From an uncultured Aquimonas sp. (GTDB lineage: Bacteria > Pseudomonadota > Gammaproteobacteria > Xanthomonadales > Xanthomonadaceae), in NCBI RefSeq assembly GCF_937888285.1, contig NZ_CALART010000107.1, positions 5,545 through 69,544 of the forward strand: a stretch of 64,000 nt of DNA. The letters are read 5' to 3'. This document shows positions 26,568 through 35,729 of the stretch, piece by piece (position 1 is the stretch's first letter; each line of letters begins with the position of its first letter). The notes under the pieces are model-generated. The model searched no databases, was not told where the DNA came from, and worked only from the letters and a program-made list of their open reading frames with translations. A program made the translations under genes and the position numbers.

Positions 26568-29108
26568 ATGACGAAGCGACTCGCACTCACGCTGTGGAAC
26601 GCGCACCGGCGCGCGCCGGGCGAGGCGCTCTTGATGCTGCTCGGCCTCGCGCTCAGCGTGGCGGTGGTGGTGGCCATCGACCTCGCGGTCGACTCCGCGC
26701 GTGGCGCCTTTCTCGAATCGCGGCGCGCGCTGTCGGGCGCGGCCACGCACCAGATCACCGCCGATGGCGCCGAGGTGCCGGTGCGTCTGTTGGCCGAGCT
26801 GCGCGCGCAGGGGCTGTGGCGCAGCGCACCGCTGATCGAGCGCGAAGTGCTGCATGCGGGCAGCGGCGCGCGTCTGCGCCTGCTCGGCATCGAGCCCCTG
26901 AGCGAGGCTGCGCTGCGCCCATGGCTCGCGGGCGGCGTGGGCCGACGGAATGGAGCAGGCGCAGTGCCGCTCGACCCGGGCGCGCTGATCGGTCGCGACG
27001 ACGTCGTGCTGCTGTCGCAGCGCTTGGCGGCGCGCTTGCAGCTCGCGCCGGGCGACACGCTTGCGCTCAGCGTAGACGGCCGCGCGAAAGCGCTGCGCGT
27101 GCTGGCCCTGCTGCCCGACGACCGTCTGCCCACCGGCAGCGGCGACTGGCTGCTCGCCGACATCGCCGCGGCCCAGGCCATCACCGGCCTCGAAGGCTTG
27201 ACCCGCATCGATCTGATCGCCGATGAAGCCCGCGCCGCCGGAATCGCGCAGTCCCTGCCGCTGGGCCTGCGTCTCGTCGCCACCACCGAACAGGACAGCC
27301 AGCTCGCGGCAATGAGCGGCGCCTTCGAGATCAACCTGAAGGCGCTGAGCCTGCTGGCCCTGCTGGTCGGCGTGTTCGTGGTGTTCCAGACCCTGAGCTT
27401 TCTCGCCCTGCAGCGGCGTCGCCTGATCGGTCTGCTGCGCGCGCTGGGCGTGTCGAACCGTGAGCTGGGCGCGCTGATGCTCGGCGAGGCGGCGCTGGTC
27501 GGCGTGCTGGCCGCGGGCATCGGCATCGCGCTCGGCATCGCGCTGGGCAGCGTGCTGCTGCAGGGCCTGGCGCGCAGCTACGGCGAGCTGTTCTACCGGG
27601 TTGAAGTCAGCGCGCTCAGCCTGTCGCCGCTGCTGCTGGGCAAGGCGGCCGTACTTGCCATCGCCGGTGCCATCGTCGCCGTGTTGCTGCCGCTGCGTGA
27701 TGCGCTGGGCGTGCCGGTGCTGGATGCGCTGGGTCGCGACAGCGCGGGCCTGCGCGCGCCCGAGCAGCGTCTGCGCGCACTGCTGCTGCCGGCGGTCACG
27801 CTGTTCGCCGCGGGACTCGCGCTGATCCTCTACGGCCCGCAGGGATTGTTCTGGGGCTTCGCGGGTCTGTTCGCCTGCCTGATCGCAGCCCTCGGCCTGA
27901 TCCCGTGGGCGGCTGGCCATGCGCTGGGCGCGCTGGAAGCGGTGCTGCGCGAAGCCCCGGTGCGCTGGCGCTGGCTGATCGCCGGCACCCGCCGCACGCT
28001 CGGCCGCACCGGCATCGCACTGGCCGCGCTGGCGCTGGCCATCGCCACCGTGATCGGCATGAGCAGCATGATCCACAGCTTTCGCGAAGCGCTGAGCGTG
28101 TGGATCGACCGCAGCCTGCAGGCGCAGGTCTACCTCTCGGCCGGTGGCCGCAGCGCGCTGCCGGACGGACTGGTGGAAGCCGCAGGGGCACTGGAGGGCG
28201 TCGAGGGCATTGGCCTCAACCGCCGCAGCCAGCGCTTGCCCGAGTCCGGCCCCGTGGAAGTCGTGGGCTTGCAGCTGCCCGCGCAGGGCCGCAGCGGCTT
28301 CGAACTGATCGCGGGCGCGGAAGACCCGCAGCTCTGGTCGCGCTTCGCGGCCGGCGAGGCCCTGATCAGCGAGCCGCTGTCGCAGCGCCTGAAGCTCGCT
28401 GTCGGCGATGCGTTCCGGATGCCCACGCCGCAGGGCCAGGTCGATCTGCGTGTCGCCGCCATCTACCGCGACTACAGCAGCCCGCAGGGCGTGCTGACGC
28501 TGGACCTGGCGCGCTACCAGCAGCTGTTCGGTGATCGCGCGGTGGGCGCCCTGGCTCTGTACGCGCCGGTGAGCGAAGCGGCGCGACTCAAGGCTGAACT
28601 CGAAGCGCTGATCGCCACGCGCTTCGCCGAGCACGCCGGCCTGCAGGTGGTAACTGCCGGCGAGATCCGCGCGATCAGCCTGGAGGTGTTCGCACGCACC
28701 TTCGCGATCACCGACGTGCTGCGTCTGCTGGCGGGCCTGATCGCCGTGGTCGCGGTGCTGGGCGCGCTGTCGGCGCTGGCGATCGAGCGCAGCCGCGAGT
28801 TCGCCCTGCTGCGCGCGCTGGGCCTGACGCCGGTCGAACTCTCGCGCCTGCAGCGCGTGCAGGGCGGCGTGCTCGGCCTGATCGCCGGCCTGGCTGCCTT
28901 GCCGCTGGGCCTCGGCCTCGCCGTGCTGCTGATCGAAGTGATCAACCGCCGCAGCTTCGGCTGGAGCATGCAGCTCGATCTGCCCTGGGCGCAGATCGCC
29001 AGCGCCATCGTGATCTCGACCCTGGCCGCGGTGCTCGCTGCCTGGTGGCCGGCGCGACGCAGCGCGGGCGCGGACCTGAGTCGACAGCTGCGGGGGGCAG
29101 GGGCATGA
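26568..29108 (+). CDS. FtsX-like ABC permease, tandem-domain (YbbP/AttG-type)
   Basis: This 846-residue protein carries two FtsX-type units. An N-terminal helix (about 20-42) and a periplasmic MacB-like domain are followed by helices near 260-290, 305-340 and 355-380. After a linker a second membrane block and periplasmic domain follow, then final helices near 720-745, 770-795 and 810-835. This layout fits permeases that pull lipids or lipoproteins out of the inner membrane, like the YbbAP and AttEFGH systems. Its TGA overlaps an ATG (29105) in the frame of the following lipoprotein, the expected coupling before a repeat intervened there. Confidence 0.9.
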   Translation: MTKRLALTLWNAHRRAPGEALLMLLGLALSVAVVVAIDLAVDSARGAFLESRRALSGAATHQITADGAEVPVRLLAELRAQGLWRSAPLIEREVLHAGSGARLRLLGIEPLSEAALRPWLAGGVGRRNGAGAVPLDPGALIGRDDVVLLSQRLAARLQLAPGDTLALSVDGRAKALRVLALLPDDRLPTGSGDWLLADIAAAQAITGLEGLTRIDLIADEARAAGIAQSLPLGLRLVATTEQDSQLAAMSGAFEINLKALSLLALLVGVFVVFQTLSFLALQRRRLIGLLRALGVSNRELGALMLGEAALVGVLAAGIGIALGIALGSVLLQGLARSYGELFYRVEVSALSLSPLLLGKAAVLAIAGAIVAVLLPLRDALGVPVLDALGRDSAGLRAPEQRLRALLLPAVTLFAAGLALILYGPQGLFWGFAGLFACLIAALGLIPWAAGHALGALEAVLREAPVRWRWLIAGTRRTLGRTGIALAALALAIATVIGMSSMIHSFREALSVWIDRSLQAQVYLSAGGRSALPDGLVEAAGALEGVEGIGLNRRSQRLPESGPVEVVGLQLPAQGRSGFELIAGAEDPQLWSRFAAGEALISEPLSQRLKLAVGDAFRMPTPQGQVDLRVAAIYRDYSSPQGVLTLDLARYQQLFGDRAVGALALYAPVSEAARLKAELEALIATRFAEHAGLQVVTAGEIRAISLEVFARTFAITDVLRLLAGLIAVVAVLGALSALAIERSREFALLRALGLTPVELSRLQRVQGGVLGLIAGLAALPLGLGLAVLLIEVINRRSFGWSMQLDLPWAQIASAIVISTLAAVLAAWWPARRSAGADLSRQLRGAGA

Positions 29109-29159
29109 CTGTTCAAAGGCGCTCCATGCCGCGCAGCGGCGCGGATGTTGTCGAGAAAG

Positions 29160-29235
29160 TCCCGGATCGTCGTGCCCGCGAAGGCGGGCACCCAGCGTGG
29201 AACTGGGCCCCCGCCTGCGCGGGGGCGACGGCAAC
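29160..29235. repeat. Hairpin repeat copy lying between the permease and its lipoprotein gene
   Basis: TCGTGCCCGCGAAGGCGGGCACCC-type and GCCCCCGCCTGCGCGGGGGC-type inverted repeats stand side by side here (about 29167-29190 and 29205-29228). They belong to the same class as the 0.4-1.5 kb array. The repeat remains open in the frame of the downstream gene. Confidence 0.75.
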
Positions 29236-29278
29236 GGCACGCAAGGCGGGAACTCTGCTTGGCGAGAGGAGCGCGTGG

Positions 29279-30496
29279 TTGCCACCGCCTGCGTGGGTGC
29301 GAATCGCAGGCTTCGCGCTGGCGCTGCTGCTCGCTGGCTGCGGCCTCGATCAGGCCCCGCTCGATGCAGCAAACGCGCGCTCTGACGTGCAGCGCTCCGG
29401 GCGGCCGCCTGTGGCGGCTGCAAGCAGCGAGCAAGCCACCACCACCCCGGCACCACTCGCCCGAACCCTGCAGCTCGGCGAGGACACCGCAGGCTTCGAC
29501 ACCGTCGCGCCGCGCGCGCTCGGCTTCCCCGCCGACCACGGCGCGCATCCGCGGCATCGCATCGAGTGGTGGTACCTCACCGCGCGCCTTCAGAACGCGC
29601 AGGGCCGGCGATTCGGCGCGCAGTGGGCGCTGTTCCGCTTCGCGCTGCGCCCGGAAGACGCGGCCACCCGCGCCGACTTCGCGGGCGGGCAGGTCTACAT
29701 GCTGCACGCGGCGGTGAGTGATCTCGACCGCGGCGGCTTCCGCCACGTCGAGCGCTTCGCCCGCGGTGCTGTCGGGTTGGCGGGCGTGCAGACCTCGCCC
29801 TGGCGCGGCTGGCTGGGCGACTGCGTGGGTGCGTCGTCCGACGCGCAGCAGCTGCTGCCGCTCACGCTCGACTGCGGTGGCGAGGATTTCCGTTACCGGC
29901 TGGAACTGTCGGAATCGGGCCCAAGAGTGCTGCACGGCGAGGGCGGCTACAGCGCGAAGTCGGACCTGCCGGGTGCCGCCTCGTACTACTACGCCTATCC
30001 GTTTCTCGACGCGCGCGGCGAGATCGAGATGGACGGCGAGACGCATGCGGTGCAGGGCGGCGCCTGGTACGACCACGAGTGGACCTCCAGCCTGCTCGGC
30101 GACGCCCAGGTCGGCTGGGACTGGTTCTCGCTGCGCTTCGATTCGGGTGAGGCCCTGATGCTGTTCCACATCCGCGATCGTTCTGGCGAAGTCGTTTCCA
30201 GTCGCGGCAGCTTTATCCACGCCGACGGCAGGGTCGAGCCGTTCGCCGATGGCATGGTGGAAGCCAACGCACAGCGCCAGTGGCTCAGCCCCAAAACCGG
30301 CGTGCGCTATCCGCTGGGCTGGCGCCTGCGCTCGACGCGCTTCGACTTCGATCTCGAAGTCGACAGCGTGCAGGACGCGCAAGAGCTGGACACCACGGTG
30401 CGCTACTGGGAGGGCGCGATCGATGCGCGCGGGCGCCTGGGCGGGCGCGAGGCGCAGGCCGAGGGCTATCTGGAGCTGACCGGCTACGGCGAGTGA
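29279..30496 (+). CDS. AttH/CrtC-like lipocalin-fold lipoprotein (predicted secreted hydrolase)
   Basis: TTG 29279 is chosen as start: GAGAGGAG lies 7 bases upstream and the product (405 residues) begins with a short n-region, then GFALALLLAGC, a clean lipobox with Cys at about 23. An ATG at 29105, inside the permease stop, would add 58 residues of translated repeat before the signal and is less likely. The mature protein has the COG5621 pattern RIEWWYLTARLQ, YYAYPFLDARG and GAWYDHEWTSS, shared with AttH and hydroxyneurosporene synthase. In att-type operons this protein accompanies the ATPase and permease just upstream and probably receives or carries their lipid-like substrate. Confidence 0.85.
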   Translation: MPPPAWVRIAGFALALLLAGCGLDQAPLDAANARSDVQRSGRPPVAAASSEQATTTPAPLARTLQLGEDTAGFDTVAPRALGFPADHGAHPRHRIEWWYLTARLQNAQGRRFGAQWALFRFALRPEDAATRADFAGGQVYMLHAAVSDLDRGGFRHVERFARGAVGLAGVQTSPWRGWLGDCVGASSDAQQLLPLTLDCGGEDFRYRLELSESGPRVLHGEGGYSAKSDLPGAASYYYAYPFLDARGEIEMDGETHAVQGGAWYDHEWTSSLLGDAQVGWDWFSLRFDSGEALMLFHIRDRSGEVVSSRGSFIHADGRVEPFADGMVEANAQRQWLSPKTGVRYPLGWRLRSTRFDFDLEVDSVQDAQELDTTVRYWEGAIDARGRLGGREAQAEGYLELTGYGE

Positions 30497-30836
30497 TTGG
30501 CGCCGGCGGCATCGCAACCGCCGGCCACGAGGCCCGCATAGGGTGGGCCCTGGCCCACCGCGGTATCGCGCTCGCTCGGGTGCAGCCGCGTCCGCGCATT
30601 TCGCCTTGCGCCTCATCGGTGAAGAGGACCGGGGCCAGTGTTCGGCTCATGGTGGGCCAGGGCCCACCCTATGAGCGATTGCCGCTATCGAGGCTTCGAT
30701 CAGCTCATGGTGGGCCAGGGCCCACCCTATGCGCGATTGCCGTTATCGAGGCTTCGATCAGCCATGCGCGATCCGCGGTGCGCGCCCCGGAAAACGCGTG
30801 GCGCATTGACCTGAGCAGAGCCCGCAGCCCCAGTCC
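30497..30836. repeat. Repeat-filled gap: three GTGGGCC palindromes, two in a 58-bp tandem duplication
   Basis: A palindrome copy lies at 30538-30560. Two more, in the opposite orientation, are at 30649-30673 and 30707-30731. These two belong to a 58-bp direct duplication (30647-30704 and 30705-30762) that differs at only two or three bases and includes GCTATCGAGGCTTCGATCAG-like sequence. No gene is supported in the gap. Confidence 0.9.
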
Positions 30837-31670
30837 TCAACCCGCCGCCGGCAGCGCGCAGCTCTGCAGGGGCTCGGCGCTCGCCTGCGCCCAAGCCTCG
30901 GCTGCCACCGGTGCGGGTGTCTGCGGGAACGCGATATGTGCGACCACATTCTTGCGTGCGCTCTCGCGGATATTGGTCATGCCCTCGAAGCGCAGCAGCC
31001 ACTGGTCGGAATCGCGGTAGATCACGTCGATGGCCGGCGCGAACAGCCCGAACACCCCGCTCAGCGACAGGCGCATCCGGCTGGCGGCCTCGCCCTCGAT
31101 CTCAAGCGCCTCGACCTTGCTCAGCCGGAAGCCGTAGCTGCGCGCCCGCGAGGGCACGAGGAAGTCGATGGGCACGCTCTCACCGGCCTGCAGCTGCGCC
31201 CAGTGCTGACGCACGAAGGGCTCGAAGCCAGCGTCGGCAACGATGGACTCGATGTCCTCCAGCGGCGTCTGCTGGGCGCGCTCGCCGGCGCCACCGAAGA
31301 CAATCCAGGCCTCGCCCTCGCGGCGCAGGCCCTCGCGGTAGTCGAGCCGCGCATCGACCAGGTCGAAGGCCGGCGCGAAGGGCTGGGCGCCGTACTCGAC
31401 CTGCTTGCGCGCGAACGGCGTACCGTCGGCGCAGCGGTACAGCACCAGCCGTTCGACCGGCTGCCCGGCCTGCTCGCGCAGCAGGTGCTCTTCGACGTAG
31501 ATCAAGGCACCGCTTCCGGGCGACCGCGCTTCGCCGGAGTAGCCGAGCAGGCGCGCGCCCTCGCCCGGCTCGGGCACGGCGGCGTGGGCGACCGCGAGCG
31601 AGGCGCTGAGTCCGATCGCGAGCAGGGCAGGGCGCGGCAGGCGTTGCAGGAGGCGGCTTGGAGATGTCAT
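30837..31670 (-). CDS. Secreted protein of unknown function
   Basis: This 277-residue precursor starts MTSPSRLLQRLPRP, with a basic n-region and hydrophobic segment (14-30) ending AHA-AVPEPG, a good signal-peptidase site. The mature part is beta-rich (SGALIYVEEHLLR, RLVLYRCADGTPFARKQVEY) and would lie in the periplasm. I do not recognise a characterised family. It lies 84 bases after the alcohol dehydrogenase gene on the same strand and might be transcribed with it. Confidence 0.8.
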   Translation of the reverse strand: MTSPSRLLQRLPRPALLAIGLSASLAVAHAAVPEPGEGARLLGYSGEARSPGSGALIYVEEHLLREQAGQPVERLVLYRCADGTPFARKQVEYGAQPFAPAFDLVDARLDYREGLRREGEAWIVFGGAGERAQQTPLEDIESIVADAGFEPFVRQHWAQLQAGESVPIDFLVPSRARSYGFRLSKVEALEIEGEAASRMRLSLSGVFGLFAPAIDVIYRDSDQWLLRFEGMTNIRESARKNVVAHIAFPQTPAPVAAEAWAQASAEPLQSCALPAAG

Positions 31671-31754
31671 GGACGCATGCTCGGTGAGGACCGCGTAAGC
31701 CGGCGTGCAGGCCGCGTGCGCAGCGCGTCAAGGCGCGCACGCGGCCCGATCGCC

Positions 31755-32810
31755 TTACGCTGCCCGCAGAGTCGCCATGTCGATGACGAAGCGATAGCGC
31801 ACGTCGTTCTTCAGCAGGCGCTCCCAGGCCTGGTTGATGTCGGCCATGGCCACGGTTTCGATGTCGGCCAGCACGCCGTGCTGCGCACAGAAGTCGAGCA
31901 TCTCCTGGGTCTCGGCGATGCCGCCGATCAGCGAGCCGGCCAGCCGGCGACGGCGGCCGATGATGGCAAAGGGCTGCACCGGCAGGGCTTCCTCGGGCAC
32001 GCCGACCAGCACCAGGGTGCCGTCGGTGCGCAGCAGGTTGAGGCCGGCGTTCAAATCGTGCACCGCCGACACGGTGTCGAGGATCAGGTCGAAGCGTCCT
32101 GCCGCGGCCTTCATCGCCTTGGCGTCGGTGCTGACCAGGAAGTCGTGCGCACCCAGTTCGGCGGCGTCTGCGCGTTTGCGCTCGGAGGTCGAGATCACGG
32201 TCACCTCGGCCCCCATCGCGCGGGCGATGCGCACGCCGACGTGGCCCAGCCCACCCAGACCCATCACCGCGACCTTCTTGCCGGGGCCACAGCCAAAGCG
32301 CTTCAGCGGCGAATACGTGGTGATACCCGCACACAGCAGCGGTGCGGCGCGATCCAGCGGCAGGGCCTCGGGCACGCGCACCACGAAGGCCTGATCGACG
32401 GTGATGCGCTGGCTGTAGCCGCCGAAGGTCATCGTTTTGCCGTCCTGCTCGAAGCCGTTGTAGGTCATCGACGCGCCGCGGTCGCAGAACTGCTCCTCGC
32501 CGGCCGCGCACTGCTCGCAGGTCCGACAGGAATCGACCATGCAGCCAACGCCGACGCGGTCACCGACCTTGTACTCCAGGACCCCGGCGCCGACCGCGGT
32601 GACATGGCCGACGATCTCGTGCCCGGGCACCATCGGAAACAGCGCCGGACCCCAGTCCTCGCGCGCCTGGTGCAGATCGGAATGGCAGACCCCGCAGTAG
32701 GCGATTTCAATCAGCACATCGGTGGGGCCGACTTCGCGGCGGTCGAGCTTGAAGGGGGCCAGCGGGGCTTTGGCGGAGGGGGCGGCGTAGGAGAGGGTGG
32801 GGTGGGGCAT
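31755..32810 (-). CDS. Zinc-dependent NAD(P) alcohol/aldehyde dehydrogenase (YahK/CAD type)
   Basis: This 351-residue enzyme interconverts aldehydes and alcohols in the cytoplasm. Catalytic zinc ligands are Cys42 (CGVCHSDLH), His64 with Glu65 (PGHE) and Cys160 (LLCAGITTY). Structural zinc ligands are Cys95, Cys98, Cys101 and Cys109. The dinucleotide loop is GLGGLG (184-189), and STSERKR after beta-2 points to NADPH preference as in YahK. The family is broad-range and often acts on aromatic or aliphatic aldehydes. Confidence 0.93.
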   Translation of the reverse strand: MPHPTLSYAAPSAKAPLAPFKLDRREVGPTDVLIEIAYCGVCHSDLHQAREDWGPALFPMVPGHEIVGHVTAVGAGVLEYKVGDRVGVGCMVDSCRTCEQCAAGEEQFCDRGASMTYNGFEQDGKTMTFGGYSQRITVDQAFVVRVPEALPLDRAAPLLCAGITTYSPLKRFGCGPGKKVAVMGLGGLGHVGVRIARAMGAEVTVISTSERKRADAAELGAHDFLVSTDAKAMKAAAGRFDLILDTVSAVHDLNAGLNLLRTDGTLVLVGVPEEALPVQPFAIIGRRRRLAGSLIGGIAETQEMLDFCAQHGVLADIETVAMADINQAWERLLKNDVRYRFVIDMATLRAA

Positions 32811-33339
32811 GGTTTAGCTCCGGTCGATTGAACCGGCGATGCTAGTCCACTGACTGCAGTCGCGGGGTGGGGGTTCGCTCAAGTCGCTCCGGCCTCCGCT
32901 GCAGCCGAGGGCCCGAGCGAAGCGAAGGCCAAGGGCTTGGGGTGAGGGCCGGGCGCAGCGCGTGCTCCGAACTTCGCCGAGCACCGACTCGGCTCCGCGC
33001 CAACATCGCCTTGGCCGACGTGCAAGGGCGTTCACCACCGCCCTTGCCCTGAAGCTCTCCGGGAGCTGGATAGGGTGGGCCCTGGCCCACCATGCACCCG
33101 GCACTCGCCCCACACTCCTGATGCATGGGTCGCGCAGCGCGACGGACAAGCTCTTCTGCTCGGCTCTCGGTGGCGGCCGAACGACGACGCGGCAGTCCTT
33201 GCTCTGTGCCCTTCTGGCCTGCAGCGAAGTTCAGCCACGGGGAAGCCCAACGTGCAGTGGCCGAGGGCCCGCCCCATGACGCTCCGCAGCGAATGCCGCG
33301 GGCATGCACGAAGCGCGCGACGGACTGACTTCGTCTGAC
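32811..33339. repeat. Gap with a GTGGGCC palindrome and other degenerate repeats
   Basis: One palindrome copy lies at 33070-33092, preceded by CT/GA-rich and GGCCAAGGGCTTGGGG-type repeat fragments at 32870-32950. The overlapping small frames on both strands lack starts with ribosome sites and look like repeat translations. No gene is supported. Confidence 0.7.
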
Positions 33340-34374
33340 CTATGGCGAATGCGGCGCAGTGGATGCCGCGCAGGACTTGAGCCGAAGCGGTTCCGAGATC
33401 TCCTGCAGCAGACGTTCGCCAAGGTCGTCAGGCCTGCCCGCCAGCTGGGGAAACTGCGCCTCCCAGGGGCTGTGCTCGAAGTGCCGACGGTAGGTCGAAT
33501 CCACTTCGTCGACCTGCTCCGGGCTGAGCGGCCTGCCGTGCACCTCGCGCCAATCTTCGCCGCCCAGGTAGACGCGACGAAACAGGGCCGAGGCGACCTC
33601 GGGTTTGCGCCAGTCCTCCGGAATCACCCCGCCGAGCGCGTTCGCACCCGAGCTGGCGCTACTCCAATCCAGCAGAACGTCGGGATGGCCCGCCTCGAAG
33701 GCCAGCCGGAACAGGCGCCAGGCATGCAGGCGGTACATCGCATACAGCTGCGGATCGCGCACCAGATCGCCCGGCTGCGTCGCCATGGAAACGAACTGCG
33801 CGGCCGAGTGCACGTTGCCCTGCAGGGCGGCGACCAGATGATAGCGAGGCAGATCGCGCCTGAGTCTTGCGTCGACACGCGCACAGGATTCGACCAGCCT
33901 CTCGCCGCGCTCGATCGCTTGCGTGATTTCGGGAAGCAATCGGTCGATGCCCTCCTGCCCGGCGGCGCGCCGCACGAACTCTTCGGACCACTCTCGTGTT
34001 TCCCAGTAGCGCAGCTTCTCGCAGCGCATGAGCTCGTTGCCGACGCGGCAGGCCGCCTGAGCGTCACCCGCACGTGCAGCCGCGTCGAGCTGGGCGATGA
34101 CGTGGTCGACCGGCGCGTCGTCGGGCAGGAGGGCAGCGGCGATGCCGGAGGCGCTTGTCTGCCTTGTGCCCGCACGGGCAGGAGCCGCCCCAAACACGGC
34201 GCCAGCTTCAGCGCCCTCCTGCACGTGCCCGGGTTCCCGTGCTGCGACGGACGGCATCGCGGCAGGATCGGGGTGGCCAGGTCGGGCTGCGCGGGAAGAA
34301 GAGACCTGCCACACGGCTGCAAGCGCGAAAAGGACCAGAGCTGTCCCGAGCAGGACGCGATAGTGACGGGTCAT
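33340..34374 (-). CDS. Membrane-anchored protein of unknown function
   Basis: This 344-residue protein starts at ATG 34374 (MTRHYRVLLGTALVLFALAA) with one N-terminal membrane helix (about 7-24) and a low-complexity Ala/Pro linker. A helical C-terminal region follows from about residue 90, with two conserved-looking Cys (AACRVGNELMRCEKLRYWE). This resembles helix-rich proteins with sel1/TPR-like composition, but no family can be named. The frame extends upstream to 34659 through repeats and is not used. Confidence 0.72.
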   Translation of the reverse strand: MTRHYRVLLGTALVLFALAAVWQVSSSRAARPGHPDPAAMPSVAAREPGHVQEGAEAGAVFGAAPARAGTRQTSASGIAAALLPDDAPVDHVIAQLDAAARAGDAQAACRVGNELMRCEKLRYWETREWSEEFVRRAAGQEGIDRLLPEITQAIERGERLVESCARVDARLRRDLPRYHLVAALQGNVHSAAQFVSMATQPGDLVRDPQLYAMYRLHAWRLFRLAFEAGHPDVLLDWSSASSGANALGGVIPEDWRKPEVASALFRRVYLGGEDWREVHGRPLSPEQVDEVDSTYRRHFEHSPWEAQFPQLAGRPDDLGERLLQEISEPLRLKSCAASTAPHSP

Positions 34375-35007
34375 GGAAGGCAGACAGGCAAGCACCGAAA
34401 GGTGCGGGGCCCGAACAGACTGTGGGTTTGGCGCTGAGTTCCGTGGGCAGGATCTCGCGGTCGGGAATCCGCACTGCTCAGCGGGGGCGCCAGGCAAGCG
34501 CTCGATCAGGCCAGAAGCGTAAATGGCCGTGGGTAGCCAGACATCGCGAGCGCGGTAGGGCTGATCGAGAGCGATCACTCTTCGCTTCGAGCACAGAAGC
34601 ACCGAAGCACCGAAGCAAGACCGAGGCGAGCGTGGAGCACATGGTGGGCCAGGGCCCACCCTATGAAAGCAGTGCGCGGCGCGCTGCAGGGCTGGACGAA
34701 GGCGTTCGCGCTTCGTCTGCGGAGAGCTTGCAGAAGCGCAGCGAAACCGTGGCGAGTGCGAAGCTCATGGTGGGCCAGGGCCCACCCTATGCGTCCCGAG
34801 AATGTCGGGACCAGGCCCGCGCACTGCAGCGGTCGGGCGAGAACGACCCGCGGCGGCGCGGCTGCGGCTGAGCGATGGCCTGCCCCGTTGACCGTGACCC
34901 GTCCTGCCGACCGCTCCCCACGCCGTGAAACCGCTGATCACATTTTTCCGGCAGCCGCGTCTGGCCCCGTGCACGCTCACTGTGCACACCTATCCGGGGA
35001 GACCACC
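34375..35007. repeat. Gap with two GTGGGCC palindromes
   Basis: Copies lie at 34641-34664 and 34767-34790 in the same orientation, 126 bases apart, each preceded by GCGAG..GCG-AGC-type flanks, so they form a duplicated module. The promoter of the efflux operon that begins at 35008 should lie near 34900-34990, but no clear boxes are visible. No gene is supported. Confidence 0.75.
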
Positions 35008-35724
35008 ATGACCGCTTCGCGCAACCTGCCTTCCGCTCTGCTCGACACCTATCTCGCGCCCTCCCAGGCGTTTGCCGCACTGCGCGAGCGTCCCGCCTGG
35101 TCCTGGGCGGCGCTGGCCCTGGTGATCGCGGTCACCGTGGCCAGCCTCTACACCCTGTACGCGGGCATGAGCCACGAGTGGATCGTCGAGCAGCAGCTCG
35201 CCGGCATGCCGGACATGCCGGCCGACCAGCTGGCGGCGGCTCGCGCCCAGGTCGCCGCAGTCGCGCCGTACAGCGCGCATCTCGGCGCAATCATGGTGAC
35301 GCTGATGATGCCGCTGGCCTGCCTGGTGTTCGGCTTCGCCTACTTCCTTGGCGAGCGCCTGCTGAGCCGCGAGCGCAACAGCTTCGGCCGCTGGTTCGCG
35401 GCGGCCGCCTTCGGCCAGCTGCCGATGGTGATCAACGCGCTGGGCCTGATCGCGCTGGTGCTGGTCCGCGGCGGCGGCAACCTGCCGCTGGATCTGGGCA
35501 ACTACGCCAGCCTCAACAACCTGGTGTTTGGCATTCCCAACGGCGAGAACGGCTACGCGCTGGCGAGCTTCGCCAATCTGTTCTACCTGTGGAGCATCTT
35601 CCTGGTCGCCGTCGCCGCCCGCGTCTGGAGCGGTCTGGGCTGGGGCAAGGCCCTGCTGCTGGCGGCGCTGCCCAGCCTGCTCATCTACCTGCCGTGGCTG
35701 GCCATCGTTCTGGCCCAGGGTTGA
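35008..35724 (+). CDS. Yip1-domain inner-membrane protein
   Basis: This 238-residue protein has about five transmembrane helices (near 32-52, 90-110, 130-152, 185-205 and 212-235) after a conserved N-terminal phrase, LLDTYLAPSQAFAALRERPAW. That is the prokaryotic Yip1/YIPF-type domain start. The start at ATG 35008 has GGGGAGA upstream. The adaptor gene follows after 5 bases, making it the first gene of an efflux operon. Its role there is unknown; Yip1 domains commonly stand next to MacA/MacB-type genes. Confidence 0.85.
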   Translation: MTASRNLPSALLDTYLAPSQAFAALRERPAWSWAALALVIAVTVASLYTLYAGMSHEWIVEQQLAGMPDMPADQLAAARAQVAAVAPYSAHLGAIMVTLMMPLACLVFGFAYFLGERLLSRERNSFGRWFAAAAFGQLPMVINALGLIALVLVRGGGNLPLDLGNYASLNNLVFGIPNGENGYALASFANLFYLWSIFLVAVAARVWSGLGWGKALLLAALPSLLIYLPWLAIVLAQG

Positions 35725-35729
35725 CCCTC

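Noticed and set aside
26195..29456. Large minus-strand frames opposite the FtsX permease (447 and 1074 residues)
   Set aside because: They are antisense to a permease with clear helices and motifs and have low-complexity Gln/Arg/Ala composition.
34375..34659. Upstream extension of the unknown membrane protein at 33340-34374
   Set aside because: It runs through a GTGGGCC palindrome and would place the membrane helix about 100 residues from the N-terminus.
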